NCBI GenBank assembly: GCA_900143635.1
Contig: FREY01000002.1
Location: 558,501 to 622,500, forward strand
DNA: 64,000 nucleotides
Source of the DNA: Rhodobacteraceae bacterium Alg231-04
Lineage (GTDB): Bacteria > Pseudomonadota > Alphaproteobacteria > Rhodobacterales > Rhodobacteraceae
Direction: 5' to 3'
Below the pieces are notes generated by a model, which was not told where the DNA came from, did not search any database, and saw only the letters and a list, made by a program, of their open reading frames with translations. Both the position numbers and the translations under genes were made by a program. Numbering within the stretch: position 1 is the stretch's first letter; the number at the start of each line of letters is the position of its first letter. This document shows positions 25,098-32,731 of this stretch, one piece after another.

Positions 25098-26315
25098 ATG
25101 AGCAATTTTGACAAACTGGAAACCCGCAGCGCGGACCAGCGGGCCGCAGATCTGGCCGCCGCACTGCCACAGCAGATTGCGCGGGCCAAGCAGGCGCCGG
25201 GATTTGCGACTTTCCTTGCCGATGTCGATCCGGCCGCTGTGACCTCTGCGGAGGGGCTGGCCGCGCTGCCGGTCTTGCGCAAATCGGATCTGGTATCGGC
25301 GCAGGCCGCCAGCTCGCCTCTGGGTGGGTTCACTGTGAAACCGGCGCATGGGTTCGCCCATATCTTTCAGTCGCCGGGTCCGATCTATGAACCGGGTGAG
25401 GTCAGCCATGACTGGTGGCGCATGGGCCGTTTCCTGCATGCGGCGGGCATTGGGCCGGGCGATGTGGTGCAGAACTGCTTTGGCTACCATCTGACGCCGG
25501 CCGGCATGATCTTTGAAAGCGGAGCGCGTGCTGTAGGGGCGGCTGTTTTGCCCGCAGGCACCGGGCAGACCGAATTGCAGGTGACGGCCGCGCGTGATGT
25601 GGGGGCGACAGCCTATGCCGGCACGCCGGATTTCCTGAAGGTGATCCTCGACAAGGCCGATGCGATGGGCGTCGCGTTGGGCTTTACCAAGGCCGCCGTG
25701 GGCGGCGGGGCATTGTTCCCATCCTTGCGTCAGGAATACGCCGATCGCGGCATTGCCTGCCTGCAATGTTATGCCACCGCCGATCTGGGCAATATCGCTT
25801 ACGAGAGCGCGGCGATGGAGGGGATGATCGTCGATGAGAATGTCATCGTCGAGATTGTCATTCCCGGCACCGGCACACCCGTCGCACCGGGCGAGGTGGG
25901 TGAGGTCGTGGTCACCACCTTGAACCCGGATTATCCGCTGATCCGCTTTGCCACTGGCGATATGTCGGCGGTGATGCCGGGCATCTCGCCTTGCGGGCGC
26001 ACAAATCTGCGCATCAAGGGCTGGATGGGCCGTGCCGATCAGACCACCAAGATCAAGGGCATGTTCGTACGCCCCGAACAGGTGGCCGCGCTTGTTGGTA
26101 AGCACGAAGAGATCCTCAAGGCCCGTGTCATTGCCGCCCGCGACGGAGAGATGGACACGATGACCGTGCAGATCGAGGCCGCAGGTGGAGACGAGGTGGG
26201 TTTCGCCCGCTCTGTTGTCGAAGTGCTGAAGCTGAAGGGCAAGGTCGAGGTCGTCGCTCCCGGAGCGCTGCCCAAGGATGGGTTGGTGATCGAGGATCAG
26301 CGCTCCTACGAATAG
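25098..26315 (+). CDS. PaaK-like adenylate-forming (phenylacetate-CoA ligase family) protein with altered phosphate loop
   Basis: The 405-residue protein has the PaaK layout: SADQRAADLAAALPQQIARAKQAPGF, LAALPVLRKSDL, and VSHDWWRMGRFLHAAGIGPGDVVQNCFGYHLTPAGM. The C-terminal half has PLIRFATGDMS and GRADQTTKIKGMFVRPEQV, matching the ATP-hinge and AMP_binding_C regions. The YSSGTTGKP loop expected around residue 90 is absent; the sequence there reads HIFQSPGPIYEPGE. Activity as a ligase is therefore uncertain. It is the last gene of the operon, 14 bases after the LivF-like stop, and is followed by a terminator. The start with GGGGTGAGG upstream was chosen; a TGATG-overlap ATG at 25083 is the alternative. 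Confidence 0.85.
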   Translation: MSNFDKLETRSADQRAADLAAALPQQIARAKQAPGFATFLADVDPAAVTSAEGLAALPVLRKSDLVSAQAASSPLGGFTVKPAHGFAHIFQSPGPIYEPGEVSHDWWRMGRFLHAAGIGPGDVVQNCFGYHLTPAGMIFESGARAVGAAVLPAGTGQTELQVTAARDVGATAYAGTPDFLKVILDKADAMGVALGFTKAAVGGGALFPSLRQEYADRGIACLQCYATADLGNIAYESAAMEGMIVDENVIVEIVIPGTGTPVAPGEVGEVVVTTLNPDYPLIRFATGDMSAVMPGISPCGRTNLRIKGWMGRADQTTKIKGMFVRPEQVAALVGKHEEILKARVIAARDGEMDTMTVQIEAAGGDEVGFARSVVEVLKLKGKVEVVAPGALPKDGLVIEDQRSYE

Positions 26316-26341
26316 GGAATAGTGCCGGTAACGAGTATATC

Positions 26342-26372
26342 GCCCCGCGGGTTTCGGCCCGCGGGGCTTTTT
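26342..26372 (+). terminator. Rho-independent terminator closing the synthetase/ABC/PaaK operon
   Basis: GCCCCGCGGG and CCCGCGGGGC form a 10-bp stem around TTTCGG, followed by TTTTT. It begins 26 bases past the PaaK-like stop. Confidence 0.92.
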
Positions 26373-26558
26373 GCGGAGATGCGCTGGTGGTTGATGGCGG
26401 AAGCCCTGCAGTATGGTGATTGAATTGCGGTGCTGCTCTCGCCTTGGCAGTGGCATGTATCTGGTAGCGTGCGCGCCTTGCCCTTTCCAACTGGCCTTTC
26501 GATCAGAAATCGCCGATGAAGGGGCCCGAGAAAAAGACTCGGATAACGGAAGATCAGC

Positions 26559-28229
26559 GTGAGCGACACACCAGCATATGCCCCCGGTGGCAGCCGAAAC
26601 GGCGGGAAAAGCGGCACCGGGCTGTTTTCCACGCTGTCCTGGATTATCGCGCTGTCCTGTGTATTGCCGATGGCCGCTGTTGCACTGGCGGCGCTGACTG
26701 GCGGCACCGAAACGATTACCCATCTGATGGACACGGTTCTGCCGGGCTATATCGGCACCACCGTGGCGCTGGTCGCGCTTGTCGCTGTTGGCACGCTGGC
26801 CCTGGGGACCGGGGCCGCCTGGCTGGTGACGATGACGCGCTTTCCGGGTGTGCGCTTTTTTGAGGTGGCGCTGATCCTGCCCTTGGCCTTTCCGGCCTAT
26901 GTGCTGGCCTATGCCTATACGTTTCTGCTGGATCATCCCGGCATCGTTCAGACAACTTTGCGGGATGTGACCGGATGGGGGCCGCGCGACTATTGGTTCC
27001 CCGAGATCCGCTCTCTTGGCGGTGCGGCGCTGATGCTGGTGCTGGTGCTCTACCCTTATGTCTATCTGCTCGCACGGGCCGCGTTTCTGCAGCAATCCTC
27101 TGGTGCCTTTCTGGCGGCGCGGGCCTTGGGCAAGACCTCGGCGCAGGCCTTCTGGCTGGTCAGCCTGCCAATGGCGCGGCCGGCAATTGCCTCGGGTGTG
27201 CTGCTGGCCGTGATGGAGACAATCGCCGATTTTGGCACCGTGTCTTATTTCGGCGTGCAGACCTTTGCGACCGGCATTTACACCAGCTGGTTTTCGATGG
27301 GAGATCGCGCAGGCGCGGCGCAGCTGGCGCTGTGTCTACTTGGGTTTGCGCTGATGCTGGCGGTGGCGGAACGTGCCAGCCGGGGCCGGGCCAAATATCA
27401 CCACGCGGGCAAGCATCATACCGAGCTTCCCAAGTCGGATCTGACCGGGGTTCGCGCTGCCGGAGCCTTGGTGCTCTGTGTTATTCCGGTGTTGCTGGGG
27501 TTCTTGCTGCCGGTGGTGATCCTTGTGGACATGGGGCTCGAGTCTGAACAGAATCTGTTCTCGCGGCGCTATATCGATTTCATTCAGAACTCGCTGACCC
27601 TGGCGCTGACGGCAGCGGTGCTGACGGTCTGCGCGGCGGTTTGCATCGGCTTTTATCTGCGTCTTGCGCCGGGGCGTGCGGCTGGGGCTGCGGCCTATAC
27701 CGCGCGACTGGGCTATGCGGTGCCCGGCGGGGTGATCGCGGTTGGGCTGATGGTGCCTTTTGCGGCGCTGGACAACACAGTTGACGCCTGGATGCAGGCC
27801 AGTTTCGGCATTCGCACCGGCCTGCTGATCACCGGGTCGATATGGCTGCTGGTTGCCGCCTATATGGTGCGGTTTCTGGCCGCGGCTTTGGGCGCTTATG
27901 AGGGTGGTCAGTCCACGGTGCATAGCAATATGGATGCCGCCGCGCGGTCACTGGGGCAATCGCCAATGGGCATGTTGCGCCGGGTGCATCTGCCGATCCT
28001 GACGCCCAGCCTGCTGACCGCGCTGCTGATCGTTTTTGTCGATGTGATGAAGGAACTACCGGCCACGCTGATCCTGCGCCCGTTCAATTTCGATACATTG
28101 GCGGTGCAGGCCCACAGGCTTGCCTCCGATGAGCGGCTGGAGGGCGCGGCAGTTCCTTCGCTGGTGATCATGGCGGTGGGCTTGCTGCCCGTTATCCTGA
28201 TCTGTCGTCAGGTTGGACGGCGGCGATAG
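26559..28229 (+). CDS. Ferric iron ABC transporter permease (FbpB/AfuB type)
   Basis: The 556-residue protein has two tandem copies of the inner-membrane permease domain, about twelve hydrophobic helices. The first EAA-type loop is FLAARALGKTSAQAFWLVSLPMARPAIASGV (about 185-215) and the second AARSLGQSPMGMLRRVHLPILTPSLLTALL (about 465-495). Fused two-lobe permeases of this kind serve ferric-iron importers (Fbp/Afu/Sfu). It starts at a GTG with GGAAGATCAGC upstream. The probable binding protein lies 2.4 kb downstream on the other strand, and no ATPase gene is near. The 186 bases before the start hold no other gene. Confidence 0.9.
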   Translation: MSDTPAYAPGGSRNGGKSGTGLFSTLSWIIALSCVLPMAAVALAALTGGTETITHLMDTVLPGYIGTTVALVALVAVGTLALGTGAAWLVTMTRFPGVRFFEVALILPLAFPAYVLAYAYTFLLDHPGIVQTTLRDVTGWGPRDYWFPEIRSLGGAALMLVLVLYPYVYLLARAAFLQQSSGAFLAARALGKTSAQAFWLVSLPMARPAIASGVLLAVMETIADFGTVSYFGVQTFATGIYTSWFSMGDRAGAAQLALCLLGFALMLAVAERASRGRAKYHHAGKHHTELPKSDLTGVRAAGALVLCVIPVLLGFLLPVVILVDMGLESEQNLFSRRYIDFIQNSLTLALTAAVLTVCAAVCIGFYLRLAPGRAAGAAAYTARLGYAVPGGVIAVGLMVPFAALDNTVDAWMQASFGIRTGLLITGSIWLLVAAYMVRFLAAALGAYEGGQSTVHSNMDAAARSLGQSPMGMLRRVHLPILTPSLLTALLIVFVDVMKELPATLILRPFNFDTLAVQAHRLASDERLEGAAVPSLVIMAVGLLPVILICRQVGRRR

Positions 28230-28238
28230 GGCCAGAAA

Positions 28239-29120
28239 TCAGGCGGACCACCAGGCCTCGATCTCTTCGCGGCTGATGCGATCAGCGAGGCCAAGGGCGA
28301 CCAGTTGGGTTTTATCCGCGTCGCAACGTTTTGCTTCGACATGGCTGCCAACCACATGAAGCTCATAGCCGCCACCTGAGGTCAGCACGAAGCCTTTCAT
28401 TCGGTAAAGCCCTTCGGGACGCTCTGCCAGTTTATCCCCCAAGGCGCGGCGATCGACCGGCCTGTCACTTTGGTGCTGCCATGTTGCATAAGACGGGTGC
28501 GCCACAGGGCCACTGCGGCCCGGCAGCGGGATCACATCGAACAAAGCCGCGGTCAGGGGGGTGTCCGTCAGGATCTGCGGGCTGCGGGCGCCAAGCGCCC
28601 TGAGCCGGGCCAGCAGCTCTGGATCAGCGGTGTCGCATTTGGTCAGCAACACCATGTCGCCTGCGGTGATCTGTTGCGCGACCAGCGGCGCCTGCAGTGC
28701 GTCGTCCAGTAGTGTGCCGACATTGATTGCATCCACCAGCGTCACCACGCCGCCATAGCTCAGGTCAGGATTTGCCTGAACGGCCGCGGCGATAGAGGCG
28801 GGATCAGAAATACCGCTGGCTTCGATCAGGACATGATCGGGGCGGTCCTTGCGCAGCACAAGCTGGCGCAGCGCCATATCCAGATCATCGCCCATCGAAC
28901 AGCAGACGCAGCCATTGGTCAGCGCCAGAGTTTCACCCTCGGCCTGACGGATCAGCGCGTCGTCGATGTTCACCGCGCCAAAGTCATTGACGATGACCAT
29001 CAGGTTCTGCCCGTGATCCTCGGCCAGAAGGCGGTTGATCAGTGAGGTTTTCCCGGCCCCCAGATAACCGCTGAGGATGGTGACAGGCAGACGCATCTGC
29101 ATTGCGGTTGCTGCTGGCAT
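28239..29120 (-). CDS. CobW/P47K (COG0523) family GTP-binding metallochaperone-like protein
   Basis: The 293-residue protein has the G1 loop TILSGYLGAGKTSLINRLL (residues 14-32) and the family metal motif NGCVCCSMG (CxCC, near residue 69). Further GTPase features are DHVLIEASGISDPASIA and DMVLLTKCD (NKxD type). A C-terminal domain follows (FVLTSGGGYELHVVGSHVEAKRC). COG0523 GTPases insert or deliver metals such as Zn, Co or Fe. GGAG lies 5 bases before the ATG. It is the last gene of the XRE, GNAT, GDCCVxC, CobW run, set between the two halves of an iron transporter. Confidence 0.9.
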   Translation of the reverse strand: MPAATAMQMRLPVTILSGYLGAGKTSLINRLLAEDHGQNLMVIVNDFGAVNIDDALIRQAEGETLALTNGCVCCSMGDDLDMALRQLVLRKDRPDHVLIEASGISDPASIAAAVQANPDLSYGGVVTLVDAINVGTLLDDALQAPLVAQQITAGDMVLLTKCDTADPELLARLRALGARSPQILTDTPLTAALFDVIPLPGRSGPVAHPSYATWQHQSDRPVDRRALGDKLAERPEGLYRMKGFVLTSGGGYELHVVGSHVEAKRCDADKTQLVALGLADRISREEIEAWWSA

Positions 29121-29177
29121 GGTCTCTCCCGGACAGTCTGTTCCAGCGCCTGCTATAGGCGCGTGCCGGGAGTTGGT

Positions 29178-29387
29178 CTAGGCGCAGCAACCCTTTCCGG
29201 TCTGAATTGGCGGACAGGGGACAGAGCCGTAGGAGCAGAACACGCAACAGTCGCCTTTTTGTGGCTTAAGGACCGTCTTGCAGCCTTTGCACTGGTAAAA
29301 CCATTGGCAGGCGTCTTCGGGCATCTCTTCTGTCTCCGCATGGCGGCAATAGGGGCAGGTCAGCAGGGAGTGGATAATGGGCTTCAT
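29178..29387 (-). CDS. GDCCVxC domain-containing small cysteine-rich protein
   Basis: The 69-residue protein holds two zinc-ribbon-like CxxC pairs (LTCPYCRH and YQCKGCKTV) and the eponymous KGDCCVFCSYG near residue 47. It ends in KGCCA. Some relatives carry selenocysteine in this motif; here all positions are Cys. The ATG at 29387 replaces an upstream TTG; no clear ribosome site is seen, so coupling to the GNAT gene 27 bases upstream is likely. The cysteines suggest metal binding or thiol redox; no activity is established. Association with a COG0523 GTPase fits metal handling. Confidence 0.8.
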   Translation of the reverse strand: MKPIIHSLLTCPYCRHAETEEMPEDACQWFYQCKGCKTVLKPQKGDCCVFCSYGSVPCPPIQTGKGCCA

Positions 29388-29414
29388 AACCAAGACATCT
29401 GGGGCGCAAGCGCG

Positions 29415-29933
29415 TTACGCCAAGGCTTTGTACAAATAAGTTGTCGGTTCGTATCTGGGTTCTGTGGGGCTCAAGCAAAAGCCGGGGATTTCCCCCGCGA
29501 TCTGAAAGCCGAGGCTTTCGTACAGGCGTTGCGAGGGATCGCCGCTGCGGGTGTCCAGCACCAGCAGGTTGAGCCCCAGCGCACGGGCACGATCTTCTAG
29601 CGCCATCATCAGCGCGCGGCCGGTGCCGTGGCGGCGTTGGTTCGGATGAACCAGCAGTTTCGCGACATCCGCCCGATGTGGCTGATTGGGCATCTGGGCC
29701 GTGATCAGCTGGACGGTTCCGGTGATCACGCCGTTGCTGCGGTTGACCATAATCTCGTGTTGGCCCTCTGCGACGCAGGGAAAAACCCGGTCCCGCCAAT
29801 AGGAGCGCGCCGCGGCCGGGGTGAATGGCTGAATGAATCCGACGCTTGCCCCTGCCAGAACACAGGCATGGAGTATGTCGCTCAGATCCGCCTCGGCGTC
29901 CGGCAGGTCCGCTGGGGTCAGCTGTGCAATCAT
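29415..29933 (-). CDS. GNAT family N-acetyltransferase
   Basis: The 172-residue protein has the GNAT fold: ITGTVQLITAQMPNQPHRADVAKLLVHPNQRRHGTGRALMMALEDRARALGLNLLVLDTRSGD. The acetyl-CoA loop is RRHGTGRAL, near residue 101. SQRLYESLGFQIAGEIPGF is the final strand pair. Acceptor unknown. Its start overlaps the stop of the XRE-cupin regulator by 4 bases, so the regulator and transferase are coupled. Confidence 0.88.
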   Translation of the reverse strand: MIAQLTPADLPDAEADLSDILHACVLAGASVGFIQPFTPAAARSYWRDRVFPCVAEGQHEIMVNRSNGVITGTVQLITAQMPNQPHRADVAKLLVHPNQRRHGTGRALMMALEDRARALGLNLLVLDTRSGDPSQRLYESLGFQIAGEIPGFCLSPTEPRYEPTTYLYKALA

Positions 29934-30484
29934 ATCAGCACCAGCAGATAGCGTGCCCCGCGGTCCGGAGCGGTTTCAAACACATTCGCACCAGACAGAT
30001 GGTATCGCAGGCAGTCCCCGCCGCTGAGCATATGCGCCACCCCGTCCACCGTCAGCGTCAAGGCGCCGTCCAGCAGGATCAGGTGGTGTTCCTGACCGGG
30101 TTTGGGCGGCGCGTCATAGGCAATGCGGCTGCCGCGCGGCAGGTGGCATTCCAGCACTTCCCCGCTGAGCCCGCCCGCAGGCGGCGAAACGGATCGCCGG
30201 GTATAGCCGGTTTCAGGGTCGCGCCATTCGTCCTGCGCCTCATAGGGGATTTTCGGGGTGAATGTCTCCTCTACCATCATCATCAGCCGGGACAGCGGCA
30301 GACCATAGGCGGCACAGAGCCGACCGAGGCTTTCGGCCGTGGGAGAGACCTCTGCCTTTTCCATTCGTGACAGGGTGGCCCGGCTGAGCCCGCTTTCCGC
30401 TGCGAGCTGATCAAGGGACCAGTCGCGCGATTGGCGCAGATCCCTGAGGCGGCTGGCGAGGCGAGTGGAGAGTGTATCGGGCAT
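29930..30484 (-). CDS. XRE-family transcriptional regulator with cupin sensor domain
   Basis: The 184-residue protein has an N-terminal helix-turn-helix (LASRLRDLRQSRDWSLDQLAAESGLSRATLSRMEKAEVSPTAESLGRLCAAYG, residues 8-60). A C-terminal cupin follows (GEVLECHLPRGSRIAYDAPPKPGQEHHLILLDGALTLTVDGVAHMLSGGDCLRYH). Such HTH-cupin proteins sense small ligands or metals. It heads the GNAT, GDCCVxC, CobW operon and lies just after the terminator of the iron-binding protein gene. Confidence 0.9.
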   Translation of the reverse strand: MPDTLSTRLASRLRDLRQSRDWSLDQLAAESGLSRATLSRMEKAEVSPTAESLGRLCAAYGLPLSRLMMMVEETFTPKIPYEAQDEWRDPETGYTRRSVSPPAGGLSGEVLECHLPRGSRIAYDAPPKPGQEHHLILLDGALTLTVDGVAHMLSGGDCLRYHLSGANVFETAPDRGARYLLVLI

Positions 30485-30549
30485 CTTCAGATCCGGGAAT
30501 TATTCCTGCATATGAAAATGTTGCGCTAAAATCATAAGTATTGCAATGG

Positions 30550-30579
30550 AAAAGGGCGCGGAAGATTGCTCCCGCGCCC
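30550..30579 (-). terminator. Terminator of the iron-binding protein gene
   Basis: GGGCGCGG pairs with CCGCGCCC (8 bp, 10-base loop), followed on the minus strand by TTTT. It begins 24 bases past the stop codon at 30603. Confidence 0.75.
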
Positions 30580-30602
30580 GTCTGCTCGATTACTGGGCAG
30601 GA

Positions 30603-31619
30603 TTACTTCCAGCCAGCCTCGTTAAAGATTTTCTGTGCGGTGGGGATGTTCTTGGCCACTTCCGACAGGTTCACGTCATCCGCCTTGAAAGTGCCGAGGG
30701 CAGCAACGCTGGGGGCCAGCTCCACGCCGGGGACCGAGGGGAATTCGTCATTGCCGCCGGAGAAATACTGCTGGGCAGAATCGCTGGCCAGGTATTCCAG
30801 GAACAGAACGGCGTTCTCCTTGTTCGGCGCATGGGCGGCAACGCCGGCACCGGACAGGTTCATATGCGCGCCTTCGGCATCCTGCGACGGGAAGGTCCAG
30901 CCAACCATCTCGCGGCTGTCAGACAGGCCTTTGACGTTTTTGCGGAAGGAGCGGGCAAAGTAGTAGCTGTTGGCCACGGAGATTTCGCACTCGCCGGAGA
31001 CGATGCCGCGGATCTGGTCGGTGTCGCCGCCCTGCGGATCGCGCGCCATGTTGGCGACAATGCCGTCGGCCCAGCCTTTGGCGGCTTCTTCACCGTGGTG
31101 GGTGATGATCGAGGCCAGCAGGGTCTGGTTATAAGTGTTGGTCGAGGACCGAATGCAGACCATGCCTTTGTATTCCGGCTTGGCCAGATCCAGATAGGTC
31201 TGCGGCGGGTTGGCGACCTCGGCCTTGTCGAAGAAGATGATCCGCGCGCGCTGGGAGAAGCCGAACCACTGGTTGTCGGCGTCCTGCTGCGGGGCGGGAA
31301 TGCGCGCTTCCAGAACGTCGCTGTCGATGGATTGCAGCACGCCTGCCTCTTTGGCGCGGGCCAGACGCGAGGTGTCGACGGTGATCAGAACGTCAGCGGG
31401 AGAGTTCGCACCCTCGGCCTGCATACGCGCCAGCAGTTCGTCCGCCTTGCCTTCGATGCGGTTGATGGTGATGCCGGTTGCCTTTTCAAAGTCAGAATAG
31501 AGGCGCTCGTCGGTGTCATAGTGACGGGCGGAATAGAGGTTCAGCTCACCTTCTGCAAAGGCCGGTGCGGCGATGGCAGCAGCAAGGGCGGCAGAGATGA
31601 GGGTGCAAGCGTTTTTCAT
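30603..31619 (-). CDS. Ferric iron ABC transporter substrate-binding protein (FbpA/AfuA type)
   Basis: The 338-residue protein has a signal peptide (MKNACTLISAALAAAIAAPAFA). It then opens EGELNLYSARHYDTDERLYSDFEKATGITINRIEGKADELLARM, the hallmark of ferric-binding proteins. The tyrosines near the C-terminal lobe (VANSYYFARSF) are the expected iron ligands. It should bind Fe(III) in the periplasm and deliver it to the FbpB-type permease. It is transcribed alone, with a palindrome (31655-31667) near its promoter and a terminator at its end. The ATPase of the system is not in the window. Confidence 0.93.
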   Translation of the reverse strand: MKNACTLISAALAAAIAAPAFAEGELNLYSARHYDTDERLYSDFEKATGITINRIEGKADELLARMQAEGANSPADVLITVDTSRLARAKEAGVLQSIDSDVLEARIPAPQQDADNQWFGFSQRARIIFFDKAEVANPPQTYLDLAKPEYKGMVCIRSSTNTYNQTLLASIITHHGEEAAKGWADGIVANMARDPQGGDTDQIRGIVSGECEISVANSYYFARSFRKNVKGLSDSREMVGWTFPSQDAEGAHMNLSGAGVAAHAPNKENAVLFLEYLASDSAQQYFSGGNDEFPSVPGVELAPSVAALGTFKADDVNLSEVAKNIPTAQKIFNEAGWK

Positions 31620-31654
31620 AACTAGGGTCCACTGAGTGATTCAGAAATTTATCC

Positions 31655-31667
31655 GACTGATTTAGTC
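31655..31667. promoter_or_regulatory. Candidate iron-responsive operator upstream of the iron-binding protein gene
   Basis: GACT-N5-AGTC lies about 36 bases before the start codon. On the minus strand a TATATA (-10-like) element is just upstream of it, and a second short palindrome, CACTGAGTG, lies nearer the gene. Rhodobacterales control iron uptake through IscR, Irr and Fur-type sites, but I cannot match this to one consensus with certainty. Confidence 0.35.
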
Positions 31668-31797
31668 ACCTATATAAATCCACTCAGGATGGAAATGTTT
31701 TTTTTAGCGCTGGGTCGAATATTTTGCGCGATAGAACTCCGTCCGCCGACAGAGCCGGCGGATAGAGAAATGCTTACTGAGATCACAGGACTCAGGA

Positions 31798-32562
31798 TTA
31801 GGTGGATTGCTGTTCCAGACGCAGGCGCGCAATTTCGGCGTTGCGTTCGGCGCGTTGGTGATCGCGTAGAATCTGCGCCACATAGTCCAGATGCGCCTCG
31901 ATGGCGGCGCGGGCGGCAGCGCCGTCGCGGGCCTGAAGGGCGGAGTTGATGGTTCGGTGCTGTTCCAGAAGGGTGCTGCTTGCGGCACGTTGCTGGAACA
32001 TGATGCGGCGGTTGTAGAACACGCCTTCGCGCAGCAGATCAAACATCGACCGCATCATATGCAGCAGCACCACATTGTGGCTGGCATCCATAATGGCGGA
32101 ATGAAACTGCGCATCCAGCCGCGCGGCGTCTTCTGATTCTGCCGGGTCCCCTGCCGCTTCCAGTTTGCGGAATATGCTGTCGATCACTTGCAGATCGTCA
32201 TCCGACCCCAGTCGCGCGGCGCGCTCGGCGGCCAGCCCTTCCATGTCGCGGCGGAAGGAAAGACAGTCAAAGACCGCTTCGTCATGACTGGCAAACAGTT
32301 GGATCAACGCAGGCGAAAAGGCAGAGCCGAGGACGTCCGCCACGAAGATGCCCGATCCAGCCTTGGCCTCCAGCAGGCCGCGCTGTTGCAGATCGCCAAG
32401 GGCTTCGCGCAGCGAAGGGCGCGAAACGCCCAGCCGGTCGGCAAGATCCCGTTCCGCTGGCAGCCGGTCGCCGGGGGTGAGGATGCCGCGCAATATCAGC
32501 TGTTCGATCTGGCGCACAACCGAGGCCGACAGCCTTTCGGGGTGAACTTTTTGAAACGGCAT
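31798..32562 (-). CDS. GntR-family regulator, FadR/FCD subfamily
   Basis: The 254-residue protein has an N-terminal winged helix (SASVVRQIEQLILRGILTPGDRLPAERDLADRLGVSRPSLREALGDLQQRGLLEAKAGSGIFV). An all-helical FCD ligand domain follows, with the metal-ligand pattern DAQFHSAIMDASHN and LLEQHRTINSALQARDGAAARAAIEAHL. FCD regulators respond to small organic acids such as pyruvate, lactate or glycolate. It diverges from an aminotransferase gene across 169 bases that contain repeated TTGGTCAG sequences, its probable operators. The effector is unknown. Confidence 0.92.
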   Translation of the reverse strand: MPFQKVHPERLSASVVRQIEQLILRGILTPGDRLPAERDLADRLGVSRPSLREALGDLQQRGLLEAKAGSGIFVADVLGSAFSPALIQLFASHDEAVFDCLSFRRDMEGLAAERAARLGSDDDLQVIDSIFRKLEAAGDPAESEDAARLDAQFHSAIMDASHNVVLLHMMRSMFDLLREGVFYNRRIMFQQRAASSTLLEQHRTINSALQARDGAAARAAIEAHLDYVAQILRDHQRAERNAEIARLRLEQQST

Positions 32563-32581
32563 GGGCTGGCCTTTCGCGAAT

Positions 32582-32600
32582 TGGTCAGTTCATTTGACCA
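32582..32600. promoter_or_regulatory. Candidate GntR (FCD) operator TGGTCA-N7-TGACCA
   Basis: Perfect 6-base arms lie 20 bases upstream of the GntR start. Related FadR/PdhR-type regulators use TGGT...ACCA operators. A second TTGGTCAG at 32664-32671 lies on the aminotransferase side. Autorepression and control of the divergent gene are inferred. Confidence 0.5.
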
Positions 32601-32731
32601 CGCCAAAGGCGACCCTGCAAGGGTGCGGCCCCATCACGATCACAGTTCACGATCTCTGTAACATTGGTCAGTAATATTGACTTATATCCGAACCGCAATA
32701 GCCTGAAGGCGAATTGGTGATGGAGGAAGCC

